DNA from: Clostridiaceae bacterium
GTDB lineage: Bacteria > Bacillota > Clostridia > Saccharofermentanales > Fastidiosipilaceae
Direction of reading: 5' to 3'
DNA: 9,693 bases
NCBI GenBank assembly: GCA_012514965.1
Contig: JAAYZH010000051.1
Location: 1 to 9,693, forward strand
Shown here: piece by piece, positions 1-6,487 of the stretch
How positions within the stretch are numbered: the first letter of the stretch is position 1
How the letters are laid out: the number at the start of each line of letters is the position of its first letter
Program-made: the position numbers and the translations under genes
The notes under the pieces: generated by a model
The model's database searches: none
What the model was told of the DNA's origin: nothing
The model's input: only the letters and a program-made list of their open reading frames with translations

Positions 1-52
1 CCTAGTAGCAAGGAATAGACAGTGCTCGGCATAGGCACATTTTGTATTAACC

Positions 53-86
53 GAACCGCCGCTTGCGGATCCGCATGAGCGGTGGT
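53..86 (+). ncRNA. Group II intron domain V (catalytic hairpin)
   Basis: This is the catalytic core hairpin of the intron RNA. The 34-nt length, the two-base 3' bulge and the long lower stem match the most conserved element of group II introns. The lower stem pairs 55-63 with 78-86, and the distal stem pairs 64-67 with 72-75. The closing loop is GATC at 68-71, which is not a GNRA tetraloop. That is a small departure and could weaken the usual contact with domain I. Confidence 0.8.
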
Positions 87-88
87 GT

Positions 89-121
89 GAGAGGACGGGG
101 GTTAGTCACCCCCTCCTACTC
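89..121 (+). ncRNA. Group II intron domain VI with branch-point A118
   Basis: The outer stem pairs 89-91 with 119-121. A118 is left unpaired, and the stem resumes with 92-95 against 114-117. C96 is bulged, and 97-101 pairs with 109-113 (five G-C pairs) around a 7-base loop. A bulged A seven bases before an AT end is the expected branch-point arrangement. Confidence 0.75.
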
Positions 122-175
122 GATTGGGAGGGCTAAGGTCCCCGTTCATGAGCGGCGTTGGTCCTCGATTGCGTA

Positions 176-201
176 AATGTGTGGTGGTTAGACCACACAT
201 T
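176..201. repeat. 10-bp perfect inverted repeat (hairpin)
   Basis: Bases 176-185 are the exact reverse complement of 192-201, leaving a 6-base loop GGTTAG. It lies about 50 bases downstream of the intron's 3' splice site. There is no run of T after either arm, so it is not a standard intrinsic terminator. Its function is unknown. Group IIC introns tend to insert next to hairpins, but usually 3' of the hairpin, and this one lies on the other side. Confidence 0.6.
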
Positions 202-240
202 AATGAAATCACCGTAAAAACCCAGTCAATCATCATTATC

Positions 241-424
241 AGGGGGCTGCTGGTGACAAAATTCTTTCTAATCCGAGAGGGGGGTCGGATTACAGCGGTT
301 TTTGTCATTTCAGGGGGCTGCTGGTGACAAAATTCTTTCTAATCCGAGAGGCGGGTCGGATTACAGCGGTTTTTGTCATTTCAGGGGCTGCTGGTGACAA
401 AAGTCTTTCTAATCCGAGAGGGGG
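241..424. repeat. 71-bp tandem repeat, two full copies and one truncated, with nested inverted repeats
   Basis: Copy 1 is 241-311 and copy 2 is 312-382. They differ by one base (G281 against C352). A third copy starts at 383 with small changes and stops matching at about 424. Each full copy can fold on itself. In copy 1 an outer 8-bp stem pairs 254-261 with 300-307, and an inner 8-bp stem (TAATCCGA/TCGGATTA) pairs 269-276 with 285-292 around a G-rich 8-base loop. Copy 3 keeps the left arms and loses the right arms. The period is not a multiple of three, so successive copies change reading frame, which argues against a protein repeat. It may be an intergenic repeat family or a structured RNA. 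I do not recognise it. Confidence 0.9.
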
Positions 425-450
425 GAAGCCACTGGAAAAGTCGCTTGAAT

Positions 451-546
451 GGCAACTTTAGCCGCTGTACGTCGCCTCCACTGGACGAATGCCGGCGAAT
501 GCTGCCATTTTCGGGGACTATAGAGGCAACTTTCGCCGTTATTCGT
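451..546. repeat. Three-arm alternating inverted repeat (22-base arms A, B, C)
   Basis: Arm A (451-472, + strand) and arm C (525-546, + strand) match at 18 of 22 bases. Both begin GGCAACTTT. The reverse complement of arm B (485-506) matches C at 18 of 22 and A at 15 of 22. B can therefore pair with A (12-base spacer) or with C (18-base spacer), but not both. The layout recalls competing hairpins in attenuators. It also fits a decayed cluster of a dispersed repeat. The rest of 425-660 has no credible gene: short open frames there lack ribosome binding sites and family features. Confidence 0.65.
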
Positions 547-692
547 GGGGAGGAGACCAGACAACAGACTTTGATTCCCACAAATAGAACTGCGAGAACA
601 ACTACTCAGAACCCCTCTGCTGGGGATTGCTTGCGGATGCTTTGAGCACACTCCACTTGGGGCTAAAAGCGGCCTGGAAGTTAGTCTAAGTT

Positions 693-701
693 TGCCATAA
701 T
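693..701 (+). promoter_or_regulatory. Candidate extended -10 promoter for the DUF503 gene
   Basis: A TGC followed by CATAAT (five of six matches to TATAAT) forms an extended -10 element. Transcription would start near 708, giving a leader of about 26 bases before the ATG at 734. The -35 region is poor (CTGGAA at 674-679), which is tolerable for an extended -10 promoter. This is a motif match only. Confidence 0.4.
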
Positions 702-733
702 GGGAGTGGTGGTAAGCAGATAGGAGGTTCAGT

Positions 734-1027
734 ATGGAGTACCGGATTTTGGCCGTGGAAATGGTTTTTCGCTTGCCGTACGCGCATTCACTCAAAGATA
801 AGCGGCAATTGAGGCAGAGTCTCAGGGGGCGTCTGGAAGCCCGCTGGCGGCTGTCGGTCCTCGAGTGCGGATCGCAGGATCTTTGGCAGCGACTTGAGCT
901 TGTTGCGGTAATGGCTATAGTGGGTGAGCAGGCAGCCCGGGACAGGGGGGAGGAAATTCTGAACTTCTCTGAAGAGGCGTTATTGGGAAGTGCAGATCTG
1001 ATTGAGGCACGGATTGAAGTCTTATAA
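734..1027 (+). CDS. DUF503 family protein (YlxP-like)
   Basis: This is a 97-residue soluble protein of the DUF503 family, of which B. subtilis YlxP is a member. The family is small, alpha/beta and poorly understood. In many Firmicutes it sits between infB and rbfA, which has led to suggestions of a link to ribosome maturation. Family signs here are a start with alternating hydrophobic residues, then HSLKDKRQLRQSLRGRL (about residues 19-35), SVLECGSQDLWQRLEL (about 41-56) and a late ILNFSEEAL segment. The length fits the family. The ATG is supported by an AGGAGG six bases upstream (722-727). No infB, rbfA or other translation gene is visible nearby. To its left lie only repeats and the intron, and to its right is a convergent membrane-protein gene, so it appears monocistronic. 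The fold assignment is firm. The cellular role is not known from this sequence. Confidence 0.86.
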   Translation: MEYRILAVEMVFRLPYAHSLKDKRQLRQSLRGRLEARWRLSVLECGSQDLWQRLELVAVMAIVGEQAARDRGEEILNFSEEALLGSADLIEARIEVL

Positions 1028-1042
1028 GTAAAATGCTCGGTT

Positions 1043-1145
1043 ATTTGGCGGCGGTCAGACGCAAGTCCTCACATGATGACAGCAACTTGTAACGAGGCCC
1101 ACGATTTGGCCGCGGTCAGAAGCAAGTCCTGACCAGAAGACAGCA
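1043..1145. repeat. Pair of 42-base direct repeats, 61-base period
   Basis: Bases 1043-1084 and 1104-1145 match at about 36 of 42 positions and both begin ATTTGGC. The second copy contains a 6-bp hairpin (GGTCAG at 1114-1119 with CTGACC at 1129-1134). In the first copy the right arm has changed, so the hairpin is not conserved between copies. The pair fills most of the gap between two convergent genes. I see no open reading frame in it. Confidence 0.75.
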
Positions 1146-1174
1146 TCGCGTCACCGTCGTATGCAGATTGGCAC

Positions 1175-1206
1175 AGCTGGCGCGCAATCTCAGCCTCGCG
1201 CCAGCT
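1175..1206. terminator. 10-bp inverted repeat between convergent genes, possible bidirectional terminator
   Basis: AGCTGGCGCG at 1175-1184 pairs perfectly with CGCGCCAGCT at 1197-1206 around a 12-base loop. It ends five bases beyond the DUF2298 stop codon and lies between the DUF503 and DUF2298 genes, which converge. Neither side has a T-run, so it would be an atypical terminator or simply an RNA 3'-end stabilising hairpin. Confidence 0.45.
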
Positions 1207-1210
1207 TCTG

Positions 1211-4105
1211 TCAGTCCGTATAACGGACCTTGATCAGGTAGTCTCCGCCTGAGGAGAAGACTACTTCGCCCAGGGATTTCAGCGTTTCTTCGGCGATGCC
1301 GGCAAACTGGATGCGCTCGAGCTCACCCACCACGATGTAGCGGATGTTGCGTTCTTGGACGAAGGTGGGCATCGAGACAGGGTTGTGAGCTTCATAGAAG
1401 GCGCGGATTTCGTCCTGCAGAGGTGCGACCAGGTCGGTATAGGCATTCGGCTGGGATACGGAGGTGCGCCAGAGCCACTCATGGGTCTGCCAGCCTAGAA
1501 CGGTGGGCAGACCTGTGTACGCTGAGACTGCGCTGTAGTCGCTGTAGGAGTCGCCGAAGGCTTCGAGAATGACCGGCTGTTCTTCGACTTCGGCGTTCAG
1601 GTAGTCGATCAGGGCGAGACGGTTCTTGAGCTCGTAGTGTGTACCGGTGTCGTCGGCGACTAGAAGTGTGCCGTAATAGCCTGTGCCGTCGAGTCCCAGT
1701 CTGTCTGCGATGGCCAAAGTGCCATACCAGCTCTTGATTTCCCTGGTGTAGTGGAAGGGGATCGTGAAGAGGAGAATTGCCGGGAGCAAGGGAATCAGTG
1801 TGGTCAGACGCCAGTCGTTGTCACGACCGATTGCCCGTGCCCCGCGAAAGCGTTTAGGCAGGCGCAGGGAGTCGCCTGTAAGCGTCTCAGATGGGCCAGG
1901 GGCGGCGGGGAGCCGCGGCTTAGCATAGACGGGGATGAGGCGCTGGAACAAGGCTCCGAGCGTATAGGCGGCTGCCAGGCTCAAGAGGGCAAAGCTCTGG
2001 TAGGTGAATTTGAACATGGTGTTGGCTCGGGCGAAACTGCCCTCATAAATATCTTTTACGTAGAGTATTTCCGGTGCGATGATCAAGCCCAGGGCACAGA
2101 GTATGAGCAGGAGAATGAAGACGTCGGCGGCGTTTTGGCCGAATATGCGGGCCAAAACGCTGCTCCGGGCGCTCTTGTGGAGGAGGCCGTCTTTGGCCTT
2201 GTAGTAGAAAAAACAGATCGCGAAGAGCAGGGCCAAGGCGACGTGTGCGAACCACAGAATGAAGAGGCGGTACAAGCCGCTGTGGGCTTGACTCAGGACG
2301 AAGGTTTTCGCCATGGGGTCAAAACCGAGATTGAAGGGCAAGGCGGCCAGGTGGGCAAGCAAGAAGAGCAGCGTTCCGGCCTGACCGGTTCGAGTCCAGG
2401 CTGTCGGCGAGATATGATACAAGAGTACACTCGCGACTGCCGCCAGGACGAAGAGCAAGAGCTGGGGCAGGGGGGAGGGCACGAGAAGATAGGGCACGAA
2501 GACTGCGACGAATTGCAGGAGCATCAGGCCGAAGGACTTGAGGCTGCCTAGCTGTTTGCGTTCGCTGGTATAGGCGGCGAGGAGGCTGACTATGCTCACC
2601 ACGAAATAAATCACGAAGTCCCAGTAGTTTGCCATCGCGGCGATCCCAAGCAAGATTCCCAGAAGGAGAAAATGCGGGGACACGAGCTCAGTCGGGATCC
2701 ATTCACGTAAGGTTCGGGTTTTGCGTTTGGGCGAGGGATAAGCGTCAGTCTGCAGAATGGGCTGGTTCGCGCCTAGCTCCAGGGAGCGTTCACGTTTCGA
2801 TGCAGGATAGGCGCCGGTCTGCAGAATGGGCTGATTGGCACCGAGATTCAGTGATCCCTGTCGCGGGGCAAAGCCCGGAGCGGGTGTCTCTGTGTGATAA
2901 CGGCTCGAGCGGAGGCGCAGAACCAGGGCGAAAAGCACGGCCAGCAGCAGGACTACGATGCTGAGGTTGATCATATGCGCGTGGAGATCCGCCACCAGAT
3001 AAGAGTAATAGGGGAACTCGTGAATGGTTTTGTCAGCAGTTTCGGGGTTATAGCCAATGAATCGAGTCGAGTCTGAGAAGAAGAAATTACCGAGCTTGCC
3101 GACCTGAACATCACTGAGCTCGAGGAAGCGCACGAGTGCGTTGCCGGGCTGATGAGTGCCATAGAAAAAGGCATGGCTGTTACCGCCCAAGGTGAGGAGC
3201 GTAGCGCCGGCCAGACCGCCGAAAGCGGGTACAAGCCGACTGCGGAGAAAGCGCAGGTTTTGTCCGGGCCTTCTTGCTGAGCTTGTCGATGACACCTGTA
3301 TCGTTTCGCTTGCCTGGGCGTCAGCAGCGATCCTGGCGGAGAGGTCGAGCCCCGGAACCACCTCTTTGAGACGCAGCTGCAGAAGGTCACGTAAGAGGGC
3401 GAAGCTTAGCGTAAACGTCAGGGCAAAGCTGGCTGCAATGCTGAGATTGTAGCTCACAGCCGGCCGGACACCGCTCAGCTTGCTCACGAACGTAAAGAGG
3501 TATTGGCCAAAGTAATAGTAGTTGATGCTGTGGCCCGCCAGCCACATGTCCTGAGCAGGCAGGGTGTCACCGCGCCACATGGACATCATGAAACCGTAGT
3601 CCATGAATTTTTCGAGTCCGTAGAGTTCAGGCTTGTGACTGCGAATATAGGTCCAGAACAAGAGGGCAGCCAGAAAGAGCCCGCTTTCGGCTATTCGGAT
3701 CGACAGCCGCCGTACACCGTGATTCCAGTCCAGGCGCTTGCGCTGCCAACCGGACAGCGACAAGAGTACAGGGAGTGTTATGGCCAAAATTACCGAAACG
3801 ACGAGAACACCTGTGCGCGTGAAAAGCGCTAACGACATGTGCGCCAGGGTCCAGACCAGGAAGGCAGGGATGAGCAAGCCCAGGAGATGGGCATAGAGCC
3901 AGCCGCCATCCTCGCTCTCAGGGAAGAGGCGCGAGGCAAGCGGACTGGCGAGGACAGCGAAGAATGTAAAACAGGTGGCCCACGCCAAAAAACTCACCGT
4001 ATCTTCCGGCCCCAGAAACAATGGCGACAAGGCCGGCGGCAGGATCGCGAAGACCAGGGCGGGAAGAAGTTTGATTGCAGTGCTCTTGATCGGAACAGAA
4101 GCCAT
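1211..4105 (-). CDS. DUF2298 / YYY-family polytopic membrane protein, possible GT-C-type glycosyltransferase
   Basis: This is a large integral membrane protein of 964 residues with many hydrophobic segments. Family signatures are clear. Near residues 155-205 is a run resembling LYGLEKFMDYGFM, followed by WLAGHSINYYYFGQ. HEFPYYSYLVADLHAH lies near 360-375, RANTMFKFTYQ near 690-700, and AYTGLPTVLGWQTHEW near 860-875. The soluble C-terminal part ends with IRYIVVGELER. Such proteins (DUF2298, TIGR03662) are known mainly from Archaea and Chloroflexi. Their activity is unproven, and relation to GT-C lipid-linked sugar transferases is my inference, helped by an acidic ED pair in the loop after the first membrane segment. 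I chose the ATG at 4103-4105 because AAAGGAG at 4111-4117 sits five bases upstream; a TTG five codons earlier overlaps that site. A 23-residue duplication lies in a linker. The gene is transcribed in the same direction as the sugar operon but is separated from it by a hairpin and its own candidate promoter. Confidence 0.87.
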   Translation of the reverse strand: MASVPIKSTAIKLLPALVFAILPPALSPLFLGPEDTVSFLAWATCFTFFAVLASPLASRLFPESEDGGWLYAHLLGLLIPAFLVWTLAHMSLALFTRTGVLVVSVILAITLPVLLSLSGWQRKRLDWNHGVRRLSIRIAESGLFLAALLFWTYIRSHKPELYGLEKFMDYGFMMSMWRGDTLPAQDMWLAGHSINYYYFGQYLFTFVSKLSGVRPAVSYNLSIAASFALTFTLSFALLRDLLQLRLKEVVPGLDLSARIAADAQASETIQVSSTSSARRPGQNLRFLRSRLVPAFGGLAGATLLTLGGNSHAFFYGTHQPGNALVRFLELSDVQVGKLGNFFFSDSTRFIGYNPETADKTIHEFPYYSYLVADLHAHMINLSIVVLLLAVLFALVLRLRSSRYHTETPAPGFAPRQGSLNLGANQPILQTGAYPASKRERSLELGANQPILQTDAYPSPKRKTRTLREWIPTELVSPHFLLLGILLGIAAMANYWDFVIYFVVSIVSLLAAYTSERKQLGSLKSFGLMLLQFVAVFVPYLLVPSPLPQLLLFVLAAVASVLLYHISPTAWTRTGQAGTLLFLLAHLAALPFNLGFDPMAKTFVLSQAHSGLYRLFILWFAHVALALLFAICFFYYKAKDGLLHKSARSSVLARIFGQNAADVFILLLILCALGLIIAPEILYVKDIYEGSFARANTMFKFTYQSFALLSLAAAYTLGALFQRLIPVYAKPRLPAAPGPSETLTGDSLRLPKRFRGARAIGRDNDWRLTTLIPLLPAILLFTIPFHYTREIKSWYGTLAIADRLGLDGTGYYGTLLVADDTGTHYELKNRLALIDYLNAEVEEQPVILEAFGDSYSDYSAVSAYTGLPTVLGWQTHEWLWRTSVSQPNAYTDLVAPLQDEIRAFYEAHNPVSMPTFVQERNIRYIVVGELERIQFAGIAEETLKSLGEVVFSSGGDYLIKVRYTD
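2723..2856 (-). repeat. In-frame tandem duplication of 23 codons inside the DUF2298 gene
   Basis: Two units with a 69-base period encode a repeated LGANQPILQT core followed by an AYP-x-x-KR segment, near residues 415-465 of the protein. The core DNA around 2748-2760 and 2817-2829 is nearly identical, while flanking bases have diverged to roughly 60-70 percent. This points to an old duplication whose protein sequence was kept. It lies in a polar, basic linker between membrane segments, in a position where the family is normally variable. Confidence 0.75.
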
Positions 4106-4110
4106 GGGCG

Positions 4111-4117
4111 CTCCTTT
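4111..4117 (-). promoter_or_regulatory. Ribosome binding site that fixes the DUF2298 start
   Basis: AAAGGAG on the - strand lies five bases before the ATG at 4103-4105. The upstream in-frame TTG (4118-4120) is directly next to this site and has no equivalent site of its own, so the shorter protein is preferred. Confidence 0.65.
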
Positions 4118-4146
4118 CAATGCTTGATGTAATGAAATATATCCTT

Positions 4147-4155
4147 ATTGTAGCA
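4147..4155 (-). promoter_or_regulatory. Candidate extended -10 promoter for the DUF2298 gene
   Basis: On the - strand TGC is followed by TACAAT (five of six matches to TATAAT), about 40 bases before the ATG. No good -35 hexamer is seen at the right distance. This suggests the gene can be transcribed separately from the sugar operon upstream of it. Motif match only. Confidence 0.4.
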
Positions 4156-4205
4156 AAGCGCGCGAGGCTGCAGGAGTCCATCCGGAGATTGTTTCGGACA
4201 TGAGG

Positions 4206-4248
4206 AAGCGCCCGGGCCGAGCAGTGGCAGATCGGCCGGCGGGCGCTT
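4206..4248 (-). terminator. GC-rich hairpin closing the sugar operon
   Basis: Bases 4206-4213 pair with 4241-4248 (8 bp) and 4215-4220 pair with 4232-4237 (6 bp). A small internal bulge separates the two stems and the loop is 11 bases. It begins 19 bases past the alpha-galactosidase stop codon. No T-run follows on the - strand, so it is either an atypical terminator or an mRNA-stabilising 3' hairpin. Confidence 0.55.
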
Positions 4249-4267
4249 TCCGTAGGAGAGGCGATGG

Positions 4268-6487
4268 TTAATCGACTTCGGTAAATGTCAGCAGGAGGGA
4301 GGCGAAGTCGCCGCCCAGTTCACGCAGCAGGTCACGATCAATCGGCAGACCTGCATGCTCGATTACGCTCCCGGGCAGGCGCAGCACTGCGCCGGAGGCT
4401 TGGTTGCGAACCTCGTAGACGGCATCCTGGCACAGGCCGCGCGGGTAGACGCGCAGCAAGCGGGGATTCGGCAAGCCCAGAATCTGATAGTAGCCTAGTA
4501 TGGCTCGCTTCTGGTCTTTGGCCACCGAGATCCAGGCCATGTCGTTGCCGCCAAAGGGATTGATCAGGCGGTGGAAGGTGCCGAATTGGCAGACTTCGCG
4601 CCATTCTTTGTAGAAAACGATTTGCTCCTTGACGGCAGCAAATTCATCAGCCGGCAGGTGGTTCAAGTCAAGCTCATAGCCAAAGGCCCCGAAGAATGCC
4701 ACGTTCGCACGGGTTTGGAGTGGTGTTGTGCGCCCTACCTGATCATTCGGAACAGCGGAGACATGGGCTCCGATACTGCTGTTGGGATAGACCAGGCTCG
4801 TGCCATACTGGATTCGCATGCGCTCTGCTGCGTCCGTGTCGTCGCTGCACCAGGCCTGCGGAGCATAGTATAGGAGGCCTGGGTCAAAGCGCGCCCCGCC
4901 GCTCGAGCAGGACTCGAAAAGAATATCGGGGAACTCCGTTGTGAGGCGATCGTAAAGATCATAGACCCCCAGGATGTAACGGTGCAGCACTTCGCCCTGC
5001 TGTCCGGCGTCCGTGCCGCGGGAGTAGACTTCCGAGAGATAGCGGTTCATATCCCACTTGATATAAGAGATTTTGGCGTCGCGTATCACGGCGGAAACTT
5101 GTGCGTGAATATTATCCACGACCTCTTTGCGTGAGAAGTCGAGAATGTACTGGTGGCGGCTCGGTGAGGCGAAGCGTTCCGGATCGGTCAAAACATAGTC
5201 CGGGTGCTCGCGGAAGAGATCGCTGTCTTCGTTTACCATTTCCGGCTCTATCCAGAGGCCGAATTTCATGCCCATCGCTTCGACTTTTTCAGACAGACCT
5301 TTGATTCCGTTGGGCAGCTTCTTGAGGTTGACCTTCCAGTCGCCCAGGCCGGCAAAGTCGTCATCGCGCTTGCCAAACCAGCCGTCGTCGAGCACAAACA
5401 GTTCAGCGCCGGCTTCGGCGGCTTTGGATGCGATGCGAAGGATGTCCGCTTCCGTGAAATTCATGAAGGTCGCTTCCCAGTTGTTCAGCAGAATCGGGCG
5501 GGGCGTGTTCTTGTACTCTCCGCGAACCAGGTAATTATTCCACAAGTCGTGGAAGGCATGGCTCATCCCGCCGAGGCCCTGGTCAGAGTAAACCAGCACG
5601 GCTTCGGGGGTGACGAAGGAGTTACCTTTGGCCAGATTCCAGCGAAAATTATTGGGGTGGATACCGAGCTGGAGGCGCGTCTCGCGGTCTGTCGAGACCT
5701 CGACCTGACCCAGGAAATTCCCGCTGTAGACAAGGCTGGCGGCGATCACTTCACCGGAAGTTTCATCTGCGGCAGGACGTTTGAGCGCTATGAATGGATT
5801 GTGCTCCGCCGAGCTTGTGCCGCGCATACTGTAGATACTCTGCAGGCCCTCGGCCAAAGGAGACACCCGAATATGGCGCTCTCTGGCCCAGGCTCCATAC
5901 AGGTGAACCCATTCGTAGTCTGCGTCGGGAAGGTCGAGATTCAGCGACATTGCCTGCTCAAGGCAGAGCGACTCCTCCCCCTCCTGAATGAATTCCGTAT
6001 GGCGCGCAAGTACGGGCAAATCTGCGAACATTGTGTAGTGCAGGATGAGCCGGGTCGCCGTAACAGCGTCGAAGAGCTCGATTGCCAGGCTGTCAGCTGC
6101 GCTGTCATGCTCAACGTAGGTGGCCGGCAGGGGAGCCATAGACGGCTTCCCTGCGGAAATACTGTGCGAAACATACTTGAAATCCATGATTTCGCTGCCG
6201 TTCTCGCGACGAATCTTGTAAGCAGGGTAGCGATAATCCGTGGTGCCGAAGGCCGGATAGTCCTGGCGCAAATAGTTCAGCGAGAACGCAGACGGCCAGG
6301 GGGCGTTTATGGCAGTCAGGGGACGGTCTCGATCTTCGTGTAAATAGGCGAAAGACGGCACATCGGCAATGCGTTTGCCATAATAGAGATTCCCAATGTG
6401 ACCGTTCGCCATGACCTCCAGCACGCAGCTCACCTGATCGTTGAAGAGATGGAATTCCTGCGCTTCCGGATGAAATACGATACTCAT
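4268..6487 (-). CDS. Alpha-galactosidase, glycoside hydrolase family 36
   Basis: This enzyme releases terminal alpha-1,6-linked galactose from sugars such as melibiose, raffinose and stachyose, with retention of configuration. The 739 residues match the family's typical length of about 730. An N-terminal beta-sandwich is followed by a TIM barrel from about residue 330. The barrel shows LFVLDDGWFGKRDDDF near 363-378, GLWIEPEMV near 410-418, YIKWDMNRYL with catalytic nucleophile D479, and ESCSSGGARFDPG near 525-537. CSDDTDA follows near 547-553, where D549 or D550 is the acid/base. A C-terminal beta domain ends the protein. There is no signal peptide, so it acts in the cytosol on imported sugar. 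The ATG directly follows the TAA of the permease gene upstream, and its GGAGG (6498-6502) lies inside that gene's end, so translation is probably coupled. No key residue is missing. The family and reaction are firm; the exact preferred substrate is inferred. Confidence 0.96.
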   Translation of the reverse strand: MSIVFHPEAQEFHLFNDQVSCVLEVMANGHIGNLYYGKRIADVPSFAYLHEDRDRPLTAINAPWPSAFSLNYLRQDYPAFGTTDYRYPAYKIRRENGSEIMDFKYVSHSISAGKPSMAPLPATYVEHDSAADSLAIELFDAVTATRLILHYTMFADLPVLARHTEFIQEGEESLCLEQAMSLNLDLPDADYEWVHLYGAWARERHIRVSPLAEGLQSIYSMRGTSSAEHNPFIALKRPAADETSGEVIAASLVYSGNFLGQVEVSTDRETRLQLGIHPNNFRWNLAKGNSFVTPEAVLVYSDQGLGGMSHAFHDLWNNYLVRGEYKNTPRPILLNNWEATFMNFTEADILRIASKAAEAGAELFVLDDGWFGKRDDDFAGLGDWKVNLKKLPNGIKGLSEKVEAMGMKFGLWIEPEMVNEDSDLFREHPDYVLTDPERFASPSRHQYILDFSRKEVVDNIHAQVSAVIRDAKISYIKWDMNRYLSEVYSRGTDAGQQGEVLHRYILGVYDLYDRLTTEFPDILFESCSSGGARFDPGLLYYAPQAWCSDDTDAAERMRIQYGTSLVYPNSSIGAHVSAVPNDQVGRTTPLQTRANVAFFGAFGYELDLNHLPADEFAAVKEQIVFYKEWREVCQFGTFHRLINPFGGNDMAWISVAKDQKRAILGYYQILGLPNPRLLRVYPRGLCQDAVYEVRNQASGAVLRLPGSVIEHAGLPIDRDLLRELGGDFASLLLTFTEVD

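Larger units (their letters stand above)
1..124 (+). mobile_element. Group II intron, 3' end only (partial, runs off the left edge)
   Basis: This is the 3' end of a bacterial group II intron, a self-splicing retroelement. Bases 53-86 fold as a 34-nt domain V. A 9-bp lower stem (55-63 with 78-86, one G-U pair) is followed by a 2-base bulge TG on the 3' side (76-77), a 4-bp upper stem (64-67 with 72-75) and a four-base loop. Domain VI follows (89-121). It has a GGGGG/CCCCC stem and an unpaired A at 118 that fits the branch point, seven bases from an AT end at 124, the usual spacing to the 3' splice site. A CGC at 57-59 in the lower stem resembles the triad of class IIC introns, so IIC is my tentative class. 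Bases 1-52 would be the end of domain IV. No reverse transcriptase residues can be recognised in the window, so the maturase gene, if present, lies to the left. Confidence 0.82.

Noticed and set aside
176..201. Intrinsic terminator after the intron
   Set aside because: The stem is perfect but neither strand has a T-run after it, so I list it only as an inverted repeat.
241..424. CRISPR array
   Set aside because: The copies are directly adjacent 71-bp units with no unique spacers and an internal double stem, unlike CRISPR repeats.
373..645. A 90-codon + strand frame across the repeat region, and a 128-codon frame on the other strand (409-795)
   Set aside because: Both run through the 71-bp or three-arm repeats, lack ribosome binding sites and show no conserved domain. 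The minus frame also overlaps the start of the DUF503 gene.
1751..2551. A 266-codon + strand open frame rich in Gly, Gln and Glu
   Set aside because: It is antisense to the DUF2298 gene, with composition typical of a mirror frame of hydrophobic codons and no family features.
4118..4120. TTG start five codons upstream for the DUF2298 protein
   Set aside because: The AAAGGAG site sits immediately after it and is well spaced only for the ATG at 4103-4105.
5204..6343. A 379-codon open frame on the + strand opposite the alpha-galactosidase gene
   Set aside because: It lies wholly antisense to a gene with intact GH36 motifs, and I recognise no family features in it. It is a by-product of GC-rich codons on the other strand.
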